Positions 1-8,998 of a DNA stretch of 64,000 nucleotides are shown piece by piece; position 1 is the stretch's first letter; every line of letters begins with the position of its first letter. A program made the position numbers and the translations under genes. This DNA is from Ramlibacter sp. (GTDB taxonomy: Bacteria; Pseudomonadota; Gammaproteobacteria; Burkholderiales; Burkholderiaceae_C), in the NCBI GenBank assembly GCA_019635415.1, contig JAHBZN010000001.1:620001-684000 (forward strand), given 5' to 3'. Under the pieces are notes generated by a model. That model did not search any database, had not been told where the DNA came from, and was given only the letters and a program-made list of their open reading frames with translations.

Positions 1-1029
1 TCGGGGGCGCTCGACCCGGAGATGGTGATGCGCGAGCTGGGGCTGGGCAGCGTGAGCGACTTTGCCAAAAGCATGGCGCCCGCGCTGGGCATCATTGCCT
101 CGGCCAGCGACACCGCCGTGGGCCTGTGCAAGATCGCCTACCAGCGCTGGAGCGCCGCCAGCCTGCGCGAGGCCAGCACCTGGACGCTGGCGCCCGGCGA
201 CCCGCTGGCGGCCTTCCACGCGCTGGAAACCCTGCTGGACCGCGAGATCAATTCCACCGTGGCCAGCACCGCCATCTCGGGAGCGGCCTTCACGGCCAAG
301 ATGCTGTGCGGCGCGCTCGATCTGGGTGCGGCCAGCGGCCCGGCCATCGGCCTCGCTGAAACCATTGCCAAGGCCATCCAGAAGATCACCGAGTTCGTGC
401 GCGAGGCGCTCGAGGTGGAGAAGGGCAATGCTCTGCTGGCGCGTGGCGATTTTGGCATCGGCCTGTTCCAGACCTGCCCCATCCTGGGCTGCTACTTCCT
501 GGTGGTGCAGGACCACAGCACCATCATCAACATGGCGGTGGCCGACTACGGCACCGCCAACTGGAAGATGGACGTGGAACGGATGATGGCGGCGGCGCGG
601 CCCGTGCTGGCCAAGGCCGCCGAATTCGTGCGGGCCTCGCCCTGGGAAATCGCCGGCCTGGAAAACGCCAAGGGCATCAAGATGGCGGCGTGGGACAAGA
701 TGAGCACCACCGAGAAGGCCTCCAATCTCAAACAGCATGTGATCGACGGGCTGGTGGACGCCGTGTCGTCCGGCCAGTCCACGCCGGGGCCGCAGGTGGA
801 TCGCTCACGCATCGTCGGCTTCGGCAGCGAAAACCCGCCCCCGCCGCGGCTGGAGCGTTCAGGCGGGCGTGTTGTGCCGCCGCCGCTGCCGCCCAGGCCG
901 ATTCGCAACAAGCCCGCCCTCCAGCCCGCCCCATCCGTGGCGCCATCGCCCGGCAGCCCGACGGCACCGATGTCCCTGGGAGACTTCGTCAATGCGAACC
1001 AGGCGTCCTTGCCGGCGCGCGTTGATTGA
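1..1029 (+). CDS. hypothetical protein, 5' end outside window
   Basis: The reading frame is open from the first base of the window, so the start lies upstream and at least 342 residues are seen. The protein is Ala/Gly-rich and mostly helical in character. Hydrophobic glycine/alanine stretches near residues 30-45 and 95-125 may be membrane-active or buried helices. The last 65 or so residues form a Pro/Arg-rich, probably disordered tail. No catalytic motif or known domain is recognised. It ends 28 bases before a strong hairpin terminator. Codon use matches the high-GC neighbours. The function is unknown; a surface or secretion-associated role would be guesswork. Confidence 0.7.
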   Translation, partial: SGALDPEMVMRELGLGSVSDFAKSMAPALGIIASASDTAVGLCKIAYQRWSAASLREASTWTLAPGDPLAAFHALETLLDREINSTVASTAISGAAFTAKMLCGALDLGAASGPAIGLAETIAKAIQKITEFVREALEVEKGNALLARGDFGIGLFQTCPILGCYFLVVQDHSTIINMAVADYGTANWKMDVERMMAAARPVLAKAAEFVRASPWEIAGLENAKGIKMAAWDKMSTTEKASNLKQHVIDGLVDAVSSGQSTPGPQVDRSRIVGFGSENPPPPRLERSGGRVVPPPLPPRPIRNKPALQPAPSVAPSPGSPTAPMSLGDFVNANQASLPARVD

Positions 1030-1056
1030 ACACTCTGCAAGCCGGATCCGGCAAAG

Positions 1057-1091
1057 AAAAAAGCCCTGACTCTTGCGAATCAGGGCTTTTT
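1057..1091. terminator. bidirectional intrinsic terminator
   Basis: A perfect 12-13 bp stem (AAAAAGCCCTGA paired with TCAGGGCTTTTT) closes a 10-base loop. It has an A-run on the left and a T-run on the right, so it can stop the upstream plus-strand gene and also the minus-strand tRNA-Thr transcript. Confidence 0.9.
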
Positions 1092-1095
1092 ATTT

Positions 1096-1171
1096 TGGTG
1101 CCGGAGAGATGAATCGAACACCCGACCTTCTCATTACGAATGAGCTGCTCTACCGACTGAGCTACACCGGC
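1096..1171 (-). tRNA. tRNA-Thr (anticodon CGU)
   Basis: The minus strand folds as a 76-nt cloverleaf including an encoded CCA end. The acceptor GCCGGTG pairs with the 3' arm, the D-loop is AGCTCAGTCGGTAGAG, the anticodon stem is CTCAT/ATGAG around CGT, and the T-arm carries GTTCGATTC. Anticodon CGU reads ACG threonine codons. Confidence 0.95.
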
Positions 1172-1182
1172 GATAGCCCGCG

Positions 1183-1188
1183 ATTATA
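1183..1188 (-). promoter_or_regulatory. -10 element of the tRNA-Thr promoter
   Basis: A consensus TATAAT on the minus strand lies 11 bases upstream of the tRNA 5' end. No good TTGACA box is seen at the usual spacing, and the discriminator is GC-rich (CGCGGGC), as is common for stable-RNA promoters. Confidence 0.6.
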
Positions 1189-1298
1189 GCCTATCCGTAA
1201 CGGGCTCCCCGGGCGGGAATGGGGGGTATTCCGTGGAAGTGGCGCCCGAACAGCTTCTAGGCCGCCAGCCGCAAAGGAATGTCCCCGGGGGCTGTCGA

Positions 1299-2195
1299 TC
1301 AAGTCCTGAGCCGCTGCTTCAGGTCGTTGAGCAGCCAGCGTCCCGCGGGGCCCAGGGCCCGGTCGCGCGGGTGCGCCGCGTGAATGGTCAGCCCCTCGCG
1401 CGGCGTGGGGTCGTCACGGATGCGCAGCCCTTTCAGTCGGCCCGAGGCCATCAGGTCCGCGACCAGAAACTCCGGCATCCGGCACCAGCCGAGGCCCGCC
1501 AGCACGAAGTCCAGCCGTCGCCCCAGATCGACGAATCGCCACAGCCTTGCGCTGGACACGCCGTAGTTCGGCCCCGTCGGGTCGACCGGGTCGGACAACA
1601 CCAGTTGCACGTGCGCTTCGAGGTCGGCTGCTGTGGCTGCGCGGCTCAGTGATGCCAGCGGGTGCGATGGGGCTACCACGGCGCGCATGCCAACCTTCAA
1701 CAGCGGGTACGCCACCATGTCCGCCGGTACGGCAGGCAGCAGCAGGCAGATGCCCAGCGCAGCGGATCCGTCGCGCAGACGGCGCAGCGAGCCGCCAAGG
1801 CCTTCGGTTGAAAAGCTCACGGGCAGAGCGGGGTAGCGTTCACTGAGCGCCTGCAGGCTTTCGGTCAGGGGGGCGGTGGGGACCAGGGGGTCGATCGCGA
1901 GCGTCAGCTCCGGTTCCACGCCGCTACGGGTGCTGGCGGCGACCGCCTCGAAGCGTCCTGCGCTGGCCAGTACCAGCCGCGCCTGGTCGACCAGCACGCG
2001 CCCGGCATCCGTCAGCGCCGGGCGGTGGCCGCTGCGGTCAAACAGCCTCACGCCCTGCAACGCTTCCAGCGTGGCGATCGCCTGGCTGATGGCCGATTGC
2101 GCACGAAGCAACTGGCGGCCCGCCGCCGAGAAGCTCCCGGTGTCCGCGATGGTCACCAGCACGCGCAGCTGGTCCAGGGTCAGGCTGCCAATCAT
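1299..2195 (-). CDS. LysR-family transcriptional regulator
   Basis: A 298-residue protein of normal LysR length. The N-terminal winged helix-turn-helix spans about residues 5-65 ([20 protein letters not shown], then [12 protein letters not shown]). The effector-binding domain follows from about residue 90. The ATG at 2195 is preferred over a TTG two codons upstream because it gives the standard LysR N-terminus. It is divergent from the azoreductase-like gene at 2304, the classic layout for a LysR protein controlling its neighbour. The inducer is unknown; by context it may be a quinone, azo or electrophilic compound (inference). Confidence 0.9.
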   Translation of the reverse strand: MIGSLTLDQLRVLVTIADTGSFSAAGRQLLRAQSAISQAIATLEALQGVRLFDRSGHRPALTDAGRVLVDQARLVLASAGRFEAVAASTRSGVEPELTLAIDPLVPTAPLTESLQALSERYPALPVSFSTEGLGGSLRRLRDGSAALGICLLLPAVPADMVAYPLLKVGMRAVVAPSHPLASLSRAATAADLEAHVQLVLSDPVDPTGPNYGVSSARLWRFVDLGRRLDFVLAGLGWCRMPEFLVADLMASGRLKGLRIRDDPTPREGLTIHAAHPRDRALGPAGRWLLNDLKQRLRT

Positions 2196-2227
2196 GATCA
2201 ATCAATAAATAAGATGGAAATGATCAT
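2194..2227. promoter_or_regulatory. inverted repeat between lysR and azoR
   Basis: ATGATCA and TGATCAT form an exact inverted repeat separated by 20 AT-rich bases. It overlaps the start of the LysR gene and lies about 75 bp upstream of azoR. It is a plausible LysR binding region, although the spacing is longer than the usual T-N11-A box, so the role is inferred. Confidence 0.4.
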
Positions 2228-2303
2228 ATTTTTAACACTTCTCAGGATGGTTTCAGTTCGGTCCAATGGCCTCGGCAAACCTTTGAAACTGGAGAAATCG
2301 TCA

Positions 2304-2918
2304 ATGCCCCAACTACTTGTTGTCGAGACCAGCCCGCGTGGCGAACAGTCGGTCTCACGTCACATGACGCGCCGTTTCGTGGACCGATGGCGTACCGCCC
2401 ACCCCGGTGGTGAAGTCCGCATCCGCGATCTGGCGCAGACGGAACTGGCTTTCGTCACAGCGCCCTGGTTGCAGGCGTACTTCACCCCGCCGGGCCAGCA
2501 CACCTCCGCCATGAAGGAAGCGCTGCACCTGTCGGACACGCTGGTCGCAGAATTGCTCGCGGCCGACCATCTGGCCATTGCCACCCCGGTCTATAACTAC
2601 AACGTGCCCGCCACGCTGAAGGCCTGGTTCGACCACATTGTCCGCAAGGGCCTCACACTGGGCTTCGACGGCAAGGGGCTGGTCACGGACAAGCGGGCGA
2701 CCGTGCTGCTGGCCTCGGGAGGTGTCTACTCGGAAGGGTCCCCCATCCGCGACCGTGACATCGCCACCCAGTACCTGCGCATGATTCTGGGCGTCATCGG
2801 CATTGCCGACGTCACGGTGGTCTCTGGCGGAGGCGCCAAGGCGGTCGATCTGCGCGAGCAGACCATGGAGGCCTTTGTCGACCAGCTGCAGCCGCAGATC
2901 GAGCAGGCCGCGGCCTGA
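2304..2918 (+). CDS. azoR: FMN-dependent NADH:quinone oxidoreductase / azoreductase
   Basis: A 204-residue flavodoxin-like fold protein of AzoR/AcpD length. The N-terminal beta strand and phosphate loop are [20 protein letters not shown], the FMN-contact motif is [20 protein letters not shown] at about residues 92-111, and LLASGGVY lies near residue 137. The family reduces quinones and azo bonds by two electrons from NAD(P)H. The ATG at 2304 has a GGAG ribosome site nine bases upstream. An in-frame reading upstream is antisense to LysR and is not used. Regulation by the divergent LysR is likely from layout. Confidence 0.9.
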   Translation: MPQLLVVETSPRGEQSVSRHMTRRFVDRWRTAHPGGEVRIRDLAQTELAFVTAPWLQAYFTPPGQHTSAMKEALHLSDTLVAELLAADHLAIATPVYNYNVPATLKAWFDHIVRKGLTLGFDGKGLVTDKRATVLLASGGVYSEGSPIRDRDIATQYLRMILGVIGIADVTVVSGGGAKAVDLREQTMEAFVDQLQPQIEQAAA

Positions 2919-2929
2919 GGCGGCTCGGC

Positions 2930-3934
2930 TCAGCCCTGGTGGTAGCCCGTCACGCGCTCCACCTCGTTCTTCGAGCCCAGGATCACGCTCACGCGCTCGT
3001 GCAGCTTGCCGGGCTGGATGTCCAGGATGCGCTGCCTGCCGTTGGTGGCGGCGCCCCCGGCCTGCTCCACCAGCCAGCCCATGGGGTTGGCCTCGTACAT
3101 CAGGCGCAGCTTGCCGGGCTTGTCAGGTTCGCGCTTGTCCCAGGGGTACATGAAGATGCCGCCGCGCGTGAGGATGCGGTGCACGTCGGCCACCATGCTG
3201 GCAATCCAGCGCATGTTGAAGTCCTTGCCGCGCGGGCCTTCCTTGCCCGCCAGGCACTCATCGATGTAGCGGCGCACCGGGGTGTCCCAGTGGCGCATGT
3301 TGCTCATGTTGATGGCGAACTCCCGGGTGTCGGCCGGGATCGTCACGTGCTCCTGGACCAGTACGAATGAGCCCTGCTCCCGGTCCAGCGTGAACATGGC
3401 CACGCCGTCCCCCACGGTCAGCACCAGCGTGGTCTGCGGCCCGTAGATGCAGTAGCCAGCCGCGACCTGCTGGCGCCCGGCTTGCAGGAAGTCCTGCTCG
3501 GTCACGCCCGGGTGGTCATCCGGCTTCTTGAGCACGCTGAAGATGGTGCCGATGCTCACGTTCACGTCGATGTTGCTGGAGCCATCCAGCGGGTCGAACA
3601 GCAGCAGGTATTCGCCCTGCGGGTAGCGGTTGGGCACGACGTAGATGCCCTCCATCTCCTCGCTGGCCATGGCTGCGAGGTGGCCGCCCCATTCGTTGGC
3701 TTCGATCAGCACTTCATTCGCGATGATGTCCAGCTTCTTCTGCACCTCTCCCTGCACGTTCTCGCTGTCGGCCGTGCCCAGCACGCCGCCCAGGGCGCCC
3801 TTGTTCACCGCCTGGCTGATGCTCTTGCAGGCGCGCGCCACCACTTCCAGCAGCAGCCGCAGCTGCGAGGGGATGAGGCCGTCAACGCGCTGTTGTTCAA
3901 CGAGGTAGCGGGTGAGGGAAATCTTCTGTGCCAT
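2930..3934 (-). CDS. fbp: class I fructose-1,6-bisphosphatase
   Basis: A 334-residue class I FBPase that hydrolyses fructose 1,6-bisphosphate in gluconeogenesis and the Calvin cycle. Metal and phosphate motifs are visible: the [19 protein letters not shown] signature, [20 protein letters not shown], and the C-terminal [15 protein letters not shown]. The start has an AAGGA ribosome site. It follows pepN by 15 bases and is probably the last gene of a prfB-pepN-fbp run. The convergent azoR gene ends only 11 bases away. Confidence 0.97.
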   Translation of the reverse strand: MAQKISLTRYLVEQQRVDGLIPSQLRLLLEVVARACKSISQAVNKGALGGVLGTADSENVQGEVQKKLDIIANEVLIEANEWGGHLAAMASEEMEGIYVVPNRYPQGEYLLLFDPLDGSSNIDVNVSIGTIFSVLKKPDDHPGVTEQDFLQAGRQQVAAGYCIYGPQTTLVLTVGDGVAMFTLDREQGSFVLVQEHVTIPADTREFAINMSNMRHWDTPVRRYIDECLAGKEGPRGKDFNMRWIASMVADVHRILTRGGIFMYPWDKREPDKPGKLRLMYEANPMGWLVEQAGGAATNGRQRILDIQPGKLHERVSVILGSKNEVERVTGYHQG

Positions 3935-3949
3935 GGGGGTTCCTTGGGC

Positions 3950-6649
3950 CTATTCGGCCAGCGCGCGGGTGACCACCTCGCGCACATCGTTGCTCAGGTC
4001 GGTGCGGGCTGCCACGCGGGCAATGGCCTCACGCGCGGCGCCGCGGCAGGGCTCGGTGAGCTGGTTCCAGCGGTCCAGCGCGCGGGCCAGCCGGGCCGCC
4101 ACCTGGGGGTTGATGGCGTCGAGCTCGATCACGCGCTCGCTCCAGAACACGTAGCCGGCGGCGTCGGTGCGGTGGAAGGCGCCTGGGTTGGCGCTGCAGT
4201 AGCTGAAGATCACGCTGCGCGCGCGGTTGGGGTTGCGGATGTTGAAATCCGGGTGCTTGAGCAGCTGCTTGACCGCGGGCAGCACGTTGCCGCCGCGGTC
4301 GGGCGCACCGGCCTGCAGCGCAAACCATTTGTCGAGCACGAGCGGCTCGTTGCGGAACATGGCGTGAAAGCGCGCCAGCGCCTGCGCTGCCAGCGCGTGG
4401 CCGCTGGACACCAGGGCCGACAGCGCGTTGAAGCGGTCGGTCATGTTGCCGGCGTCCTTGAAACGCTGGTAGGCCTTGCCGGGCCAGACCGGGGCCGGCC
4501 CGGTGCCGGTGGCGGTGCTGCCCGCGGTGGCGGCCAGGCACAACTGCGCCAGCGCCATGCCGGCCAGCGCGCGGCGGCCGGACGACACCGGGTCAGGCCG
4601 GTAGGCCCCGTTGTCACGGTGGGTTTCGTACGCCCACTCCCAGTCCGGTGCCAGTGCATTGGCCAGTTGCAGGCGCATGCCTTCACGCACCGCGTGGATG
4701 CGCTGCGGGTCCACGGCCTCGAGCTGCTCGGCGATGTAGGCCTCGGACGGCAGGGTCAGCACCAGTTCCTTGAAGGCGGCATCCAGCGTGGGGTGGCGCA
4801 GGATGCTGCGCAGCGCCTCGATGTACGGCAAATCCAGATCAAAAGAGGCTGTAGCCCCCGCCAGTTGGTCGCTTTGCGCTATGAAATTCATAGCGCGTCG
4901 CAGCGACAGGCGTTGCGCCGCCTCCCAGCGGTTGAACGGGTCGGTGTCGTGTGCCAGCAGGGTGAGCAACTGCTCGTCGCTGTAGTCGAACTCCAGGATC
5001 ACCGGTGCGCTGAAGCCGCGCAGGATGGACGGCACGGGCTCGGCGTCCAGGTCGCTGAAGCTCAGGCTGGCGCTGGTGTCGGTCAGCACCAGCATGCCGC
5101 TGCCCAGTTCGCGGCCGTCCTGCGCCAGCAGCCCCCAGGCCACGGGAATCACGAACGGCTCCTTGGTGGGCTGGCCCGCCGTGGCCGGGCAGCGCTGGGC
5201 CAGGGTGAGGGTGTAGCTGCGGGCTTCAGCGTCATAGTGGCCGGTGGCCTTGACGCGCGGCGTGCCGGCCTGGCTGTACCAGCGCTTGAACTGGGGCAGC
5301 AGCAGCGCGAGCTGCGAGCCCGGGTTGGCGTCGGCAATGGCCTGGGCAAAGTCGTCGCAGGTCACGGCGTGGCCATCGTGGCGCTCGAAATACAGGGTCA
5401 TGCCCCGGGCGAAGCCCTGCTGGCCCACCAGGGTCTGCATCATGCGCACGACCTCGGCACCCTTTTCGTAGATGGTGACGGTGTAGAAGTTGCTGATTTC
5501 CAGGTACTGGTCGGGCCGCACGGGGTGGGCCATGGGGCCGGCGTCCTCGGGGAACTGCGCGGTGCGCAGCACCCGCACGTCCTCGATGCGCTTGACGGCG
5601 CGCGCGCTGGCCACGCCGGCCAGGTCCTGGCTGAATTCCTGGTCGCGGAACACGGTCAGGCCTTCCTTCAGGCTCAGCTGGAACCAGTCGCGGCAGGTGA
5701 CACGGTTGCCGGTCCAGTTGTGGAAGTACTCGTGGCTGACCACGCTTTCGATATTGGCGAAATCGGTGTCGGTGGCCGTGGCCTGGCTGGCCAGCACGTA
5801 CTTGGTGTTGAAGACGTTCAGGCCCTTGTTCTCCATGGCCCCCATGTTGAAGTCGCTGGTGGCGACGATCATGAAGCGCTCCAGGTCCAGGCTCAGGCCG
5901 AAGCGGGCCTCGTCCCAGGCCACGCTGGCCATGAGCGAGTTCATGGCGTGCTCGGTCTTGTCCAGGTCGCCGGGGCGCACATAGACCTGCAGCAGGTGCT
6001 CGTTGCCGGCGCGCGAGGTGATGCGCTGCTCACGGCAGACCAGGTCGCCGGCCACCAGCGCGAACAGGTAGGCCGGCTTGCGGTGCGGATCCACCCATTT
6101 GGCAAAGTGGCGTTCGCCATTGGGGCCGGCCTCCAGCGGGCCGTGGTCTACCAGGTTGCCGTTGCTCAGCAACACCGGGTAGCGGGCCTTGTCGGCGCGC
6201 AGGGTGACGGTATAGCTGGCCATCACGTCCGGACGGTCCAGGAAGTAGGTAATGCGGCGAAAGCCCTCAGCCTCGCACTGCGTGAAGAACGAGTCGTTGC
6301 TCACGTACAGCCCCATGAGCTTGGTGTTCTTGGCGGGGTTGCAGGTGGTGAAAATCTCCAGGTCGAACGGCTCATGCCCCTCGGGCAGGTTTTCCAGGAT
6401 CAGCTGGTCACCCTCGAGCTTGAACGAGGTGCCCTGGCCGTTGACCAGCACGCGCGCGAGGTTGAGCTCCTCGCCATCCAGGCGCAGCGGCTGGGCAGCC
6501 ACATCGGCGTTGCGGCGCAGGCGCATCTTGTTCAGCACGCGGGTCTTGGCCGGGTCCAGGTCGAAGCAGAGCTCGACCGTGTCGATCCAGTAGGCGGGCG
6601 GCTGGTAGTCGGCCCGCTGGATCACGGTGGATTGTCCTTCTCGGAGCAT
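3950..6649 (-). CDS. pepN: aminopeptidase N (M1 family)
   Basis: An 899-residue zinc metallopeptidase that removes N-terminal residues from peptides in the cytoplasm. The exopeptidase motif GAMENKGLNVF precedes the zinc site HEYFH (His306, Glu307, His310) and the second zinc ligand in KEGLTVFRDQEFS. The start at 6649 has a GAAGGA ribosome site 4 bases upstream and gives the family N-terminus; the frame continues upstream, antisense to other sequence, but that part is not peptidase-like. A 57-bp repeat copy (4838-4894) adds 19 codons near residue 595 without breaking the frame. The neighbours are prfB upstream (11-base gap) and fbp downstream. Confidence 0.97.
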   Translation of the reverse strand: MLREGQSTVIQRADYQPPAYWIDTVELCFDLDPAKTRVLNKMRLRRNADVAAQPLRLDGEELNLARVLVNGQGTSFKLEGDQLILENLPEGHEPFDLEIFTTCNPAKNTKLMGLYVSNDSFFTQCEAEGFRRITYFLDRPDVMASYTVTLRADKARYPVLLSNGNLVDHGPLEAGPNGERHFAKWVDPHRKPAYLFALVAGDLVCREQRITSRAGNEHLLQVYVRPGDLDKTEHAMNSLMASVAWDEARFGLSLDLERFMIVATSDFNMGAMENKGLNVFNTKYVLASQATATDTDFANIESVVSHEYFHNWTGNRVTCRDWFQLSLKEGLTVFRDQEFSQDLAGVASARAVKRIEDVRVLRTAQFPEDAGPMAHPVRPDQYLEISNFYTVTIYEKGAEVVRMMQTLVGQQGFARGMTLYFERHDGHAVTCDDFAQAIADANPGSQLALLLPQFKRWYSQAGTPRVKATGHYDAEARSYTLTLAQRCPATAGQPTKEPFVIPVAWGLLAQDGRELGSGMLVLTDTSASLSFSDLDAEPVPSILRGFSAPVILEFDYSDEQLLTLLAHDTDPFNRWEAAQRLSLRRAMNFIAQSDQLAGATASFDLDLPYIEALRSILRHPTLDAAFKELVLTLPSEAYIAEQLEAVDPQRIHAVREGMRLQLANALAPDWEWAYETHRDNGAYRPDPVSSGRRALAGMALAQLCLAATAGSTATGTGPAPVWPGKAYQRFKDAGNMTDRFNALSALVSSGHALAAQALARFHAMFRNEPLVLDKWFALQAGAPDRGGNVLPAVKQLLKHPDFNIRNPNRARSVIFSYCSANPGAFHRTDAAGYVFWSERVIELDAINPQVAARLARALDRWNQLTEPCRGAAREAIARVAARTDLSNDVREVVTRALAE
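4838..4894 (-). repeat. 57-bp interspersed element, copy in pepN
   Basis: On the minus strand it starts GCTATGAATTTCATAGC, a 17-base palindrome. It runs through a GC core with GGGGGCTACAG and ends in TCTTTTGAT. It is AT-rich at its ends in a GC-rich gene and encodes AMNFIAQSDQLAGATASFD in frame. It closely matches the copies at 16473 and 62969. Confidence 0.8.
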
Positions 6650-6660
6650 GGTGTCCTTCC

Positions 6661-7765
6661 TTAAACGCCCTGTTTCAGGCTGGCCTCGATGAAGGCGTCG
6701 AGGTCGCCATCGAGCACCTTCTGGGTGGCGGAAACTTCGACGTTGGTGCGCAGGTCCTTGATGCGGCTGTTGTCCAGCACATAGCTGCGGATCTGGTGGC
6801 CCCAGCCCACGTCGGTCTTGGTGTCCTCGAGCTTCTGCTGCTCTTCCTGGCGCTTGCGCATCTCGTGGTCGTACAGCCGCGAGCGCAGCCGCTTCCAGGC
6901 CACGTCGCGGTTGCTGTGCTGGCTGCGGCCGTCCTGGCACTGCACCACGATGCCGGTGGGGATGTGCGTGAGCCGCACCGCCGAGTCGGTCTTGTTGATG
7001 TGCTGGCCGCCCGCGCCGCTGGCGCGGAAGGTGTCGGTGCGCACGTCGGCCGGGTTGATCTCGATCTCGATCGAGTCGTCAATCTCCGGATAGACAAACA
7101 CGCTGGCAAAGCTGGTGTGGCGTCCGCCCGAGCTGTCGAACGGGCTCTTGCGCACCAGCCGGTGCACGCCGGTCTCGGTGCGCAGCAGGCCGAAGGCGTA
7201 TTCGCCCTCGATCTTGATGGTGGCGCCCTTGATGCCGGCCGTGTCGCCCGGGGACTCGTCTTCCACCGTCGTCTTGAAGCCCTTGCGCTCGGCGTACTTG
7301 AGGTACTGGCGCAGCAGCATGCTGGCCCAGTCGCAGGCCTCGGTGCCCCCTGCGCCGGCTTGGATGTCCAGGAACGCGTTGAGCGGATCGGCGGGGTTGT
7401 TGAACATGCGGCGGAATTCCAGCCCCTGCACTTCGGTGGCGAGCTTGTCGGCTTCGGCCTCGATGGTCTTCAGCCCGGCCTCGTCGCCCTCGTCCTTGCT
7501 CATCTCGAAGAGCTCGAGGTTGTCGGCCAGTTCGCGAGCGAGCTTCTCCAGCGTGAGCACCACGCCGTCCAGGGCCTTCTTTTCCTTGCCCAGCTCCTGG
7601 GCCTTGCGCGGGTCGTTCCAGACGGTGGGGTCTTCGAGCGACGCGTTGACGGTTCTCAGCCTCTCTGCCTTCGCATCGAAGTCAAAGATACCCCCGTAAG
7701 TCCTGGGTCCGCTCGCTCAGGTCGGTGAGGGCGGTGCCAATGGCGTTGATGTGTTCTGCGTCCAT
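6661..7765 (-). CDS. prfB: peptide chain release factor 2, made by programmed +1 frameshift
   Basis: RF2 recognises UGA and UAA and triggers peptide release. The gene starts at ATG 7765, reads 27 codons to an in-frame TGA (7684-7682), then needs a +1 shift to continue 340 codons to 6661, giving 367 residues, the normal RF2 length. The downstream part carries the SPF recognition motif (KSPFDSSG), the catalytic GGQ ([12 protein letters not shown]) and the family C-terminus. The shift site is canonical, so expression should fall when RF2 is abundant. It is followed closely by pepN. Reading only the second frame would wrongly start at a GTG at 7563. Confidence 0.97.
7681..7698 (-). other. prfB programmed +1 frameshift site
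   Basis: The minus strand reads ACGGGGGTATCTTTGAC. An internal Shine-Dalgarno-like GGGGG stretch is followed by the slippery CTT TGA C, where slow UGA decoding lets CUU slip to UUU and then read GAC. Frames on both sides join exactly as in known RF2 proteins. Confidence 0.95.
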
Positions 7766-7804
7766 GATCGGGTCCTGATGTGCTTTGAGTAACCCGGCAT
7801 TTTC

Positions 7805-8998
7805 TCACGGGGTCCCGGCCAGCGGCAGTCGCACGGTGAAGGTCGCGCCCTCGCCGGGTGCGCTGTCCAGGGAAACCGAGCCGCCATGGGCCCTGGCGGC
7901 CTGCTGCGCGATGTAAAGCCCCAGCCCGAGCCCGGGCACGGGCGGCAGCGGCGTGCCACGCTCGAACTGCCGGAACACCCGCTCATGGTCCCGCGGCGCA
8001 ATGCCGGGTCCGTGGTCGCGCACCACCAGCCGGGCTTCGCCGTCACCAGACGACAGCGACAGCCTGACCGGCTGGCCCGGCGCGTGCTGCGCCGCGTTGA
8101 TGAGCAGGTTGGAGATGATCTGGTCGATGCGGAATTCGTCCCACACCCCCTGCACCGAGGCCGGGGCGTCCAGCGTCACCTCGCAGCCGGCGGCCTCGAG
8201 CCGCGCCGCATGCGAAGTCCCGGCGCGGCGCACCAGAGCCGCGAGGTCCAGTGGCCGCGGGTGGATCGTCAGCTCCCCGGTGCGCAGCCGTGACACGTCC
8301 AGCATGCCGTCGATCAGGCCCAGCATGGCGCCGATCTGCCGCTCCTCGCGGTCCAGCATCTCGCGCGCGCTGCTGACGGCAAAGGCCGGTGAGTCGCCCG
8401 AGGGCAGGTGGGTCTTGCGCATCTGCGTCTGCACATACAGGTCGTTCAGCGGGGTGCGCAGTTCCTGGGTCACCAGCGATATGAAGTCGTCGCGCATGGC
8501 CACGGCCCGCTCCAGCTCGCTGTGCGCCACCTCGAGCTTGCCGAGCAGGGCGTCCTGCTCGCGGCGCGCCTGCTGCAGCGCCGCCACCTGCTCCTTGAGC
8601 AGCTTGCGCTGGCGGTGCAGTTCGACGAACACGTTCACCTTGCTGCGCACCGCGTGGGTGTCCAGCGGTTTCTGCAGGAAATCGATGGCGCCGCTCTCAT
8701 AGCCCTTGAAGGCGTAGTTCAGCTCGCTGCCGGCGGCGCTGACGAAGACGATGGGGATGTGCCGTGTCTTGCCGGTCCCGCGCATGGCCTCGGCCAGCTC
8801 GAAGCCGTTCATGCCGGGCATCTGGACGTCGAGGATGGCCAGCGCGAAGTCGTGGTCCAGCAGCAGGGCCAGCGCCTGCTCTGCGGAGCCGGCCTGGTGG
8901 ACGACAAGCTGCGGCTGGCGGATCAGCGCTTCCAGCGCGAGCAGGTTTTCTGGAAGATCGTCAACGATCAGGACGTTGACTTCAGGCAGTTGGGGCAT
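7805..8998 (-). CDS. receiver domain-histidine kinase protein lacking the phosphoacceptor His
   Basis: A 397-residue soluble protein. Residues 1-125 are a response-regulator receiver with Asp57 in ILDVQMPG and Lys in LQKPLD. A coiled coil follows to about 165, then a HisKA-like helix pair and an HATPase domain to the end (N box NLLINAAQHA, G1 DHGPGIA, G2 GLGLGLY). The H box reads TQELRTPL: codon CAG encodes Gln178 where kinases have His. It may therefore bind ATP without autophosphorylating. ATG 8998 overlaps the end of cheB by 17 bases, and it is the last gene of the coupled cassette. The longer upstream start is less likely. Confidence 0.9.
   Translation of the reverse strand: MPQLPEVNVLIVDDLPENLLALEALIRQPQLVVHQAGSAEQALALLLDHDFALAILDVQMPGMNGFELAEAMRGTGKTRHIPIVFVSAAGSELNYAFKGYESGAIDFLQKPLDTHAVRSKVNVFVELHRQRKLLKEQVAALQQARREQDALLGKLEVAHSELERAVAMRDDFISLVTQELRTPLNDLYVQTQMRKTHLPSGDSPAFAVSSAREMLDREERQIGAMLGLIDGMLDVSRLRTGELTIHPRPLDLAALVRRAGTSHAARLEAAGCEVTLDAPASVQGVWDEFRIDQIISNLLINAAQHAPGQPVRLSLSSGDGEARLVVRDHGPGIAPRDHERVFRQFERGTPLPPVPGLGLGLYIAQQAARAHGGSVSLDSAPGEGATFTVRLPLAGTP

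Noticed and set aside
3482-6664. A 1060-codon open frame on the plus strand opposite pepN
   Set aside because: It is a mirror of a strongly GC-biased gene; its protein is His/Gln/Val/Ala-rich without domains, while pepN on the minus strand has every family motif.
6650-6940. Extended N-terminus for aminopeptidase N
   Set aside because: The extra 97 residues overlap prfB out of frame and resemble low-complexity shadow sequence; ATG 6649 has a good ribosome site and fits the family length.
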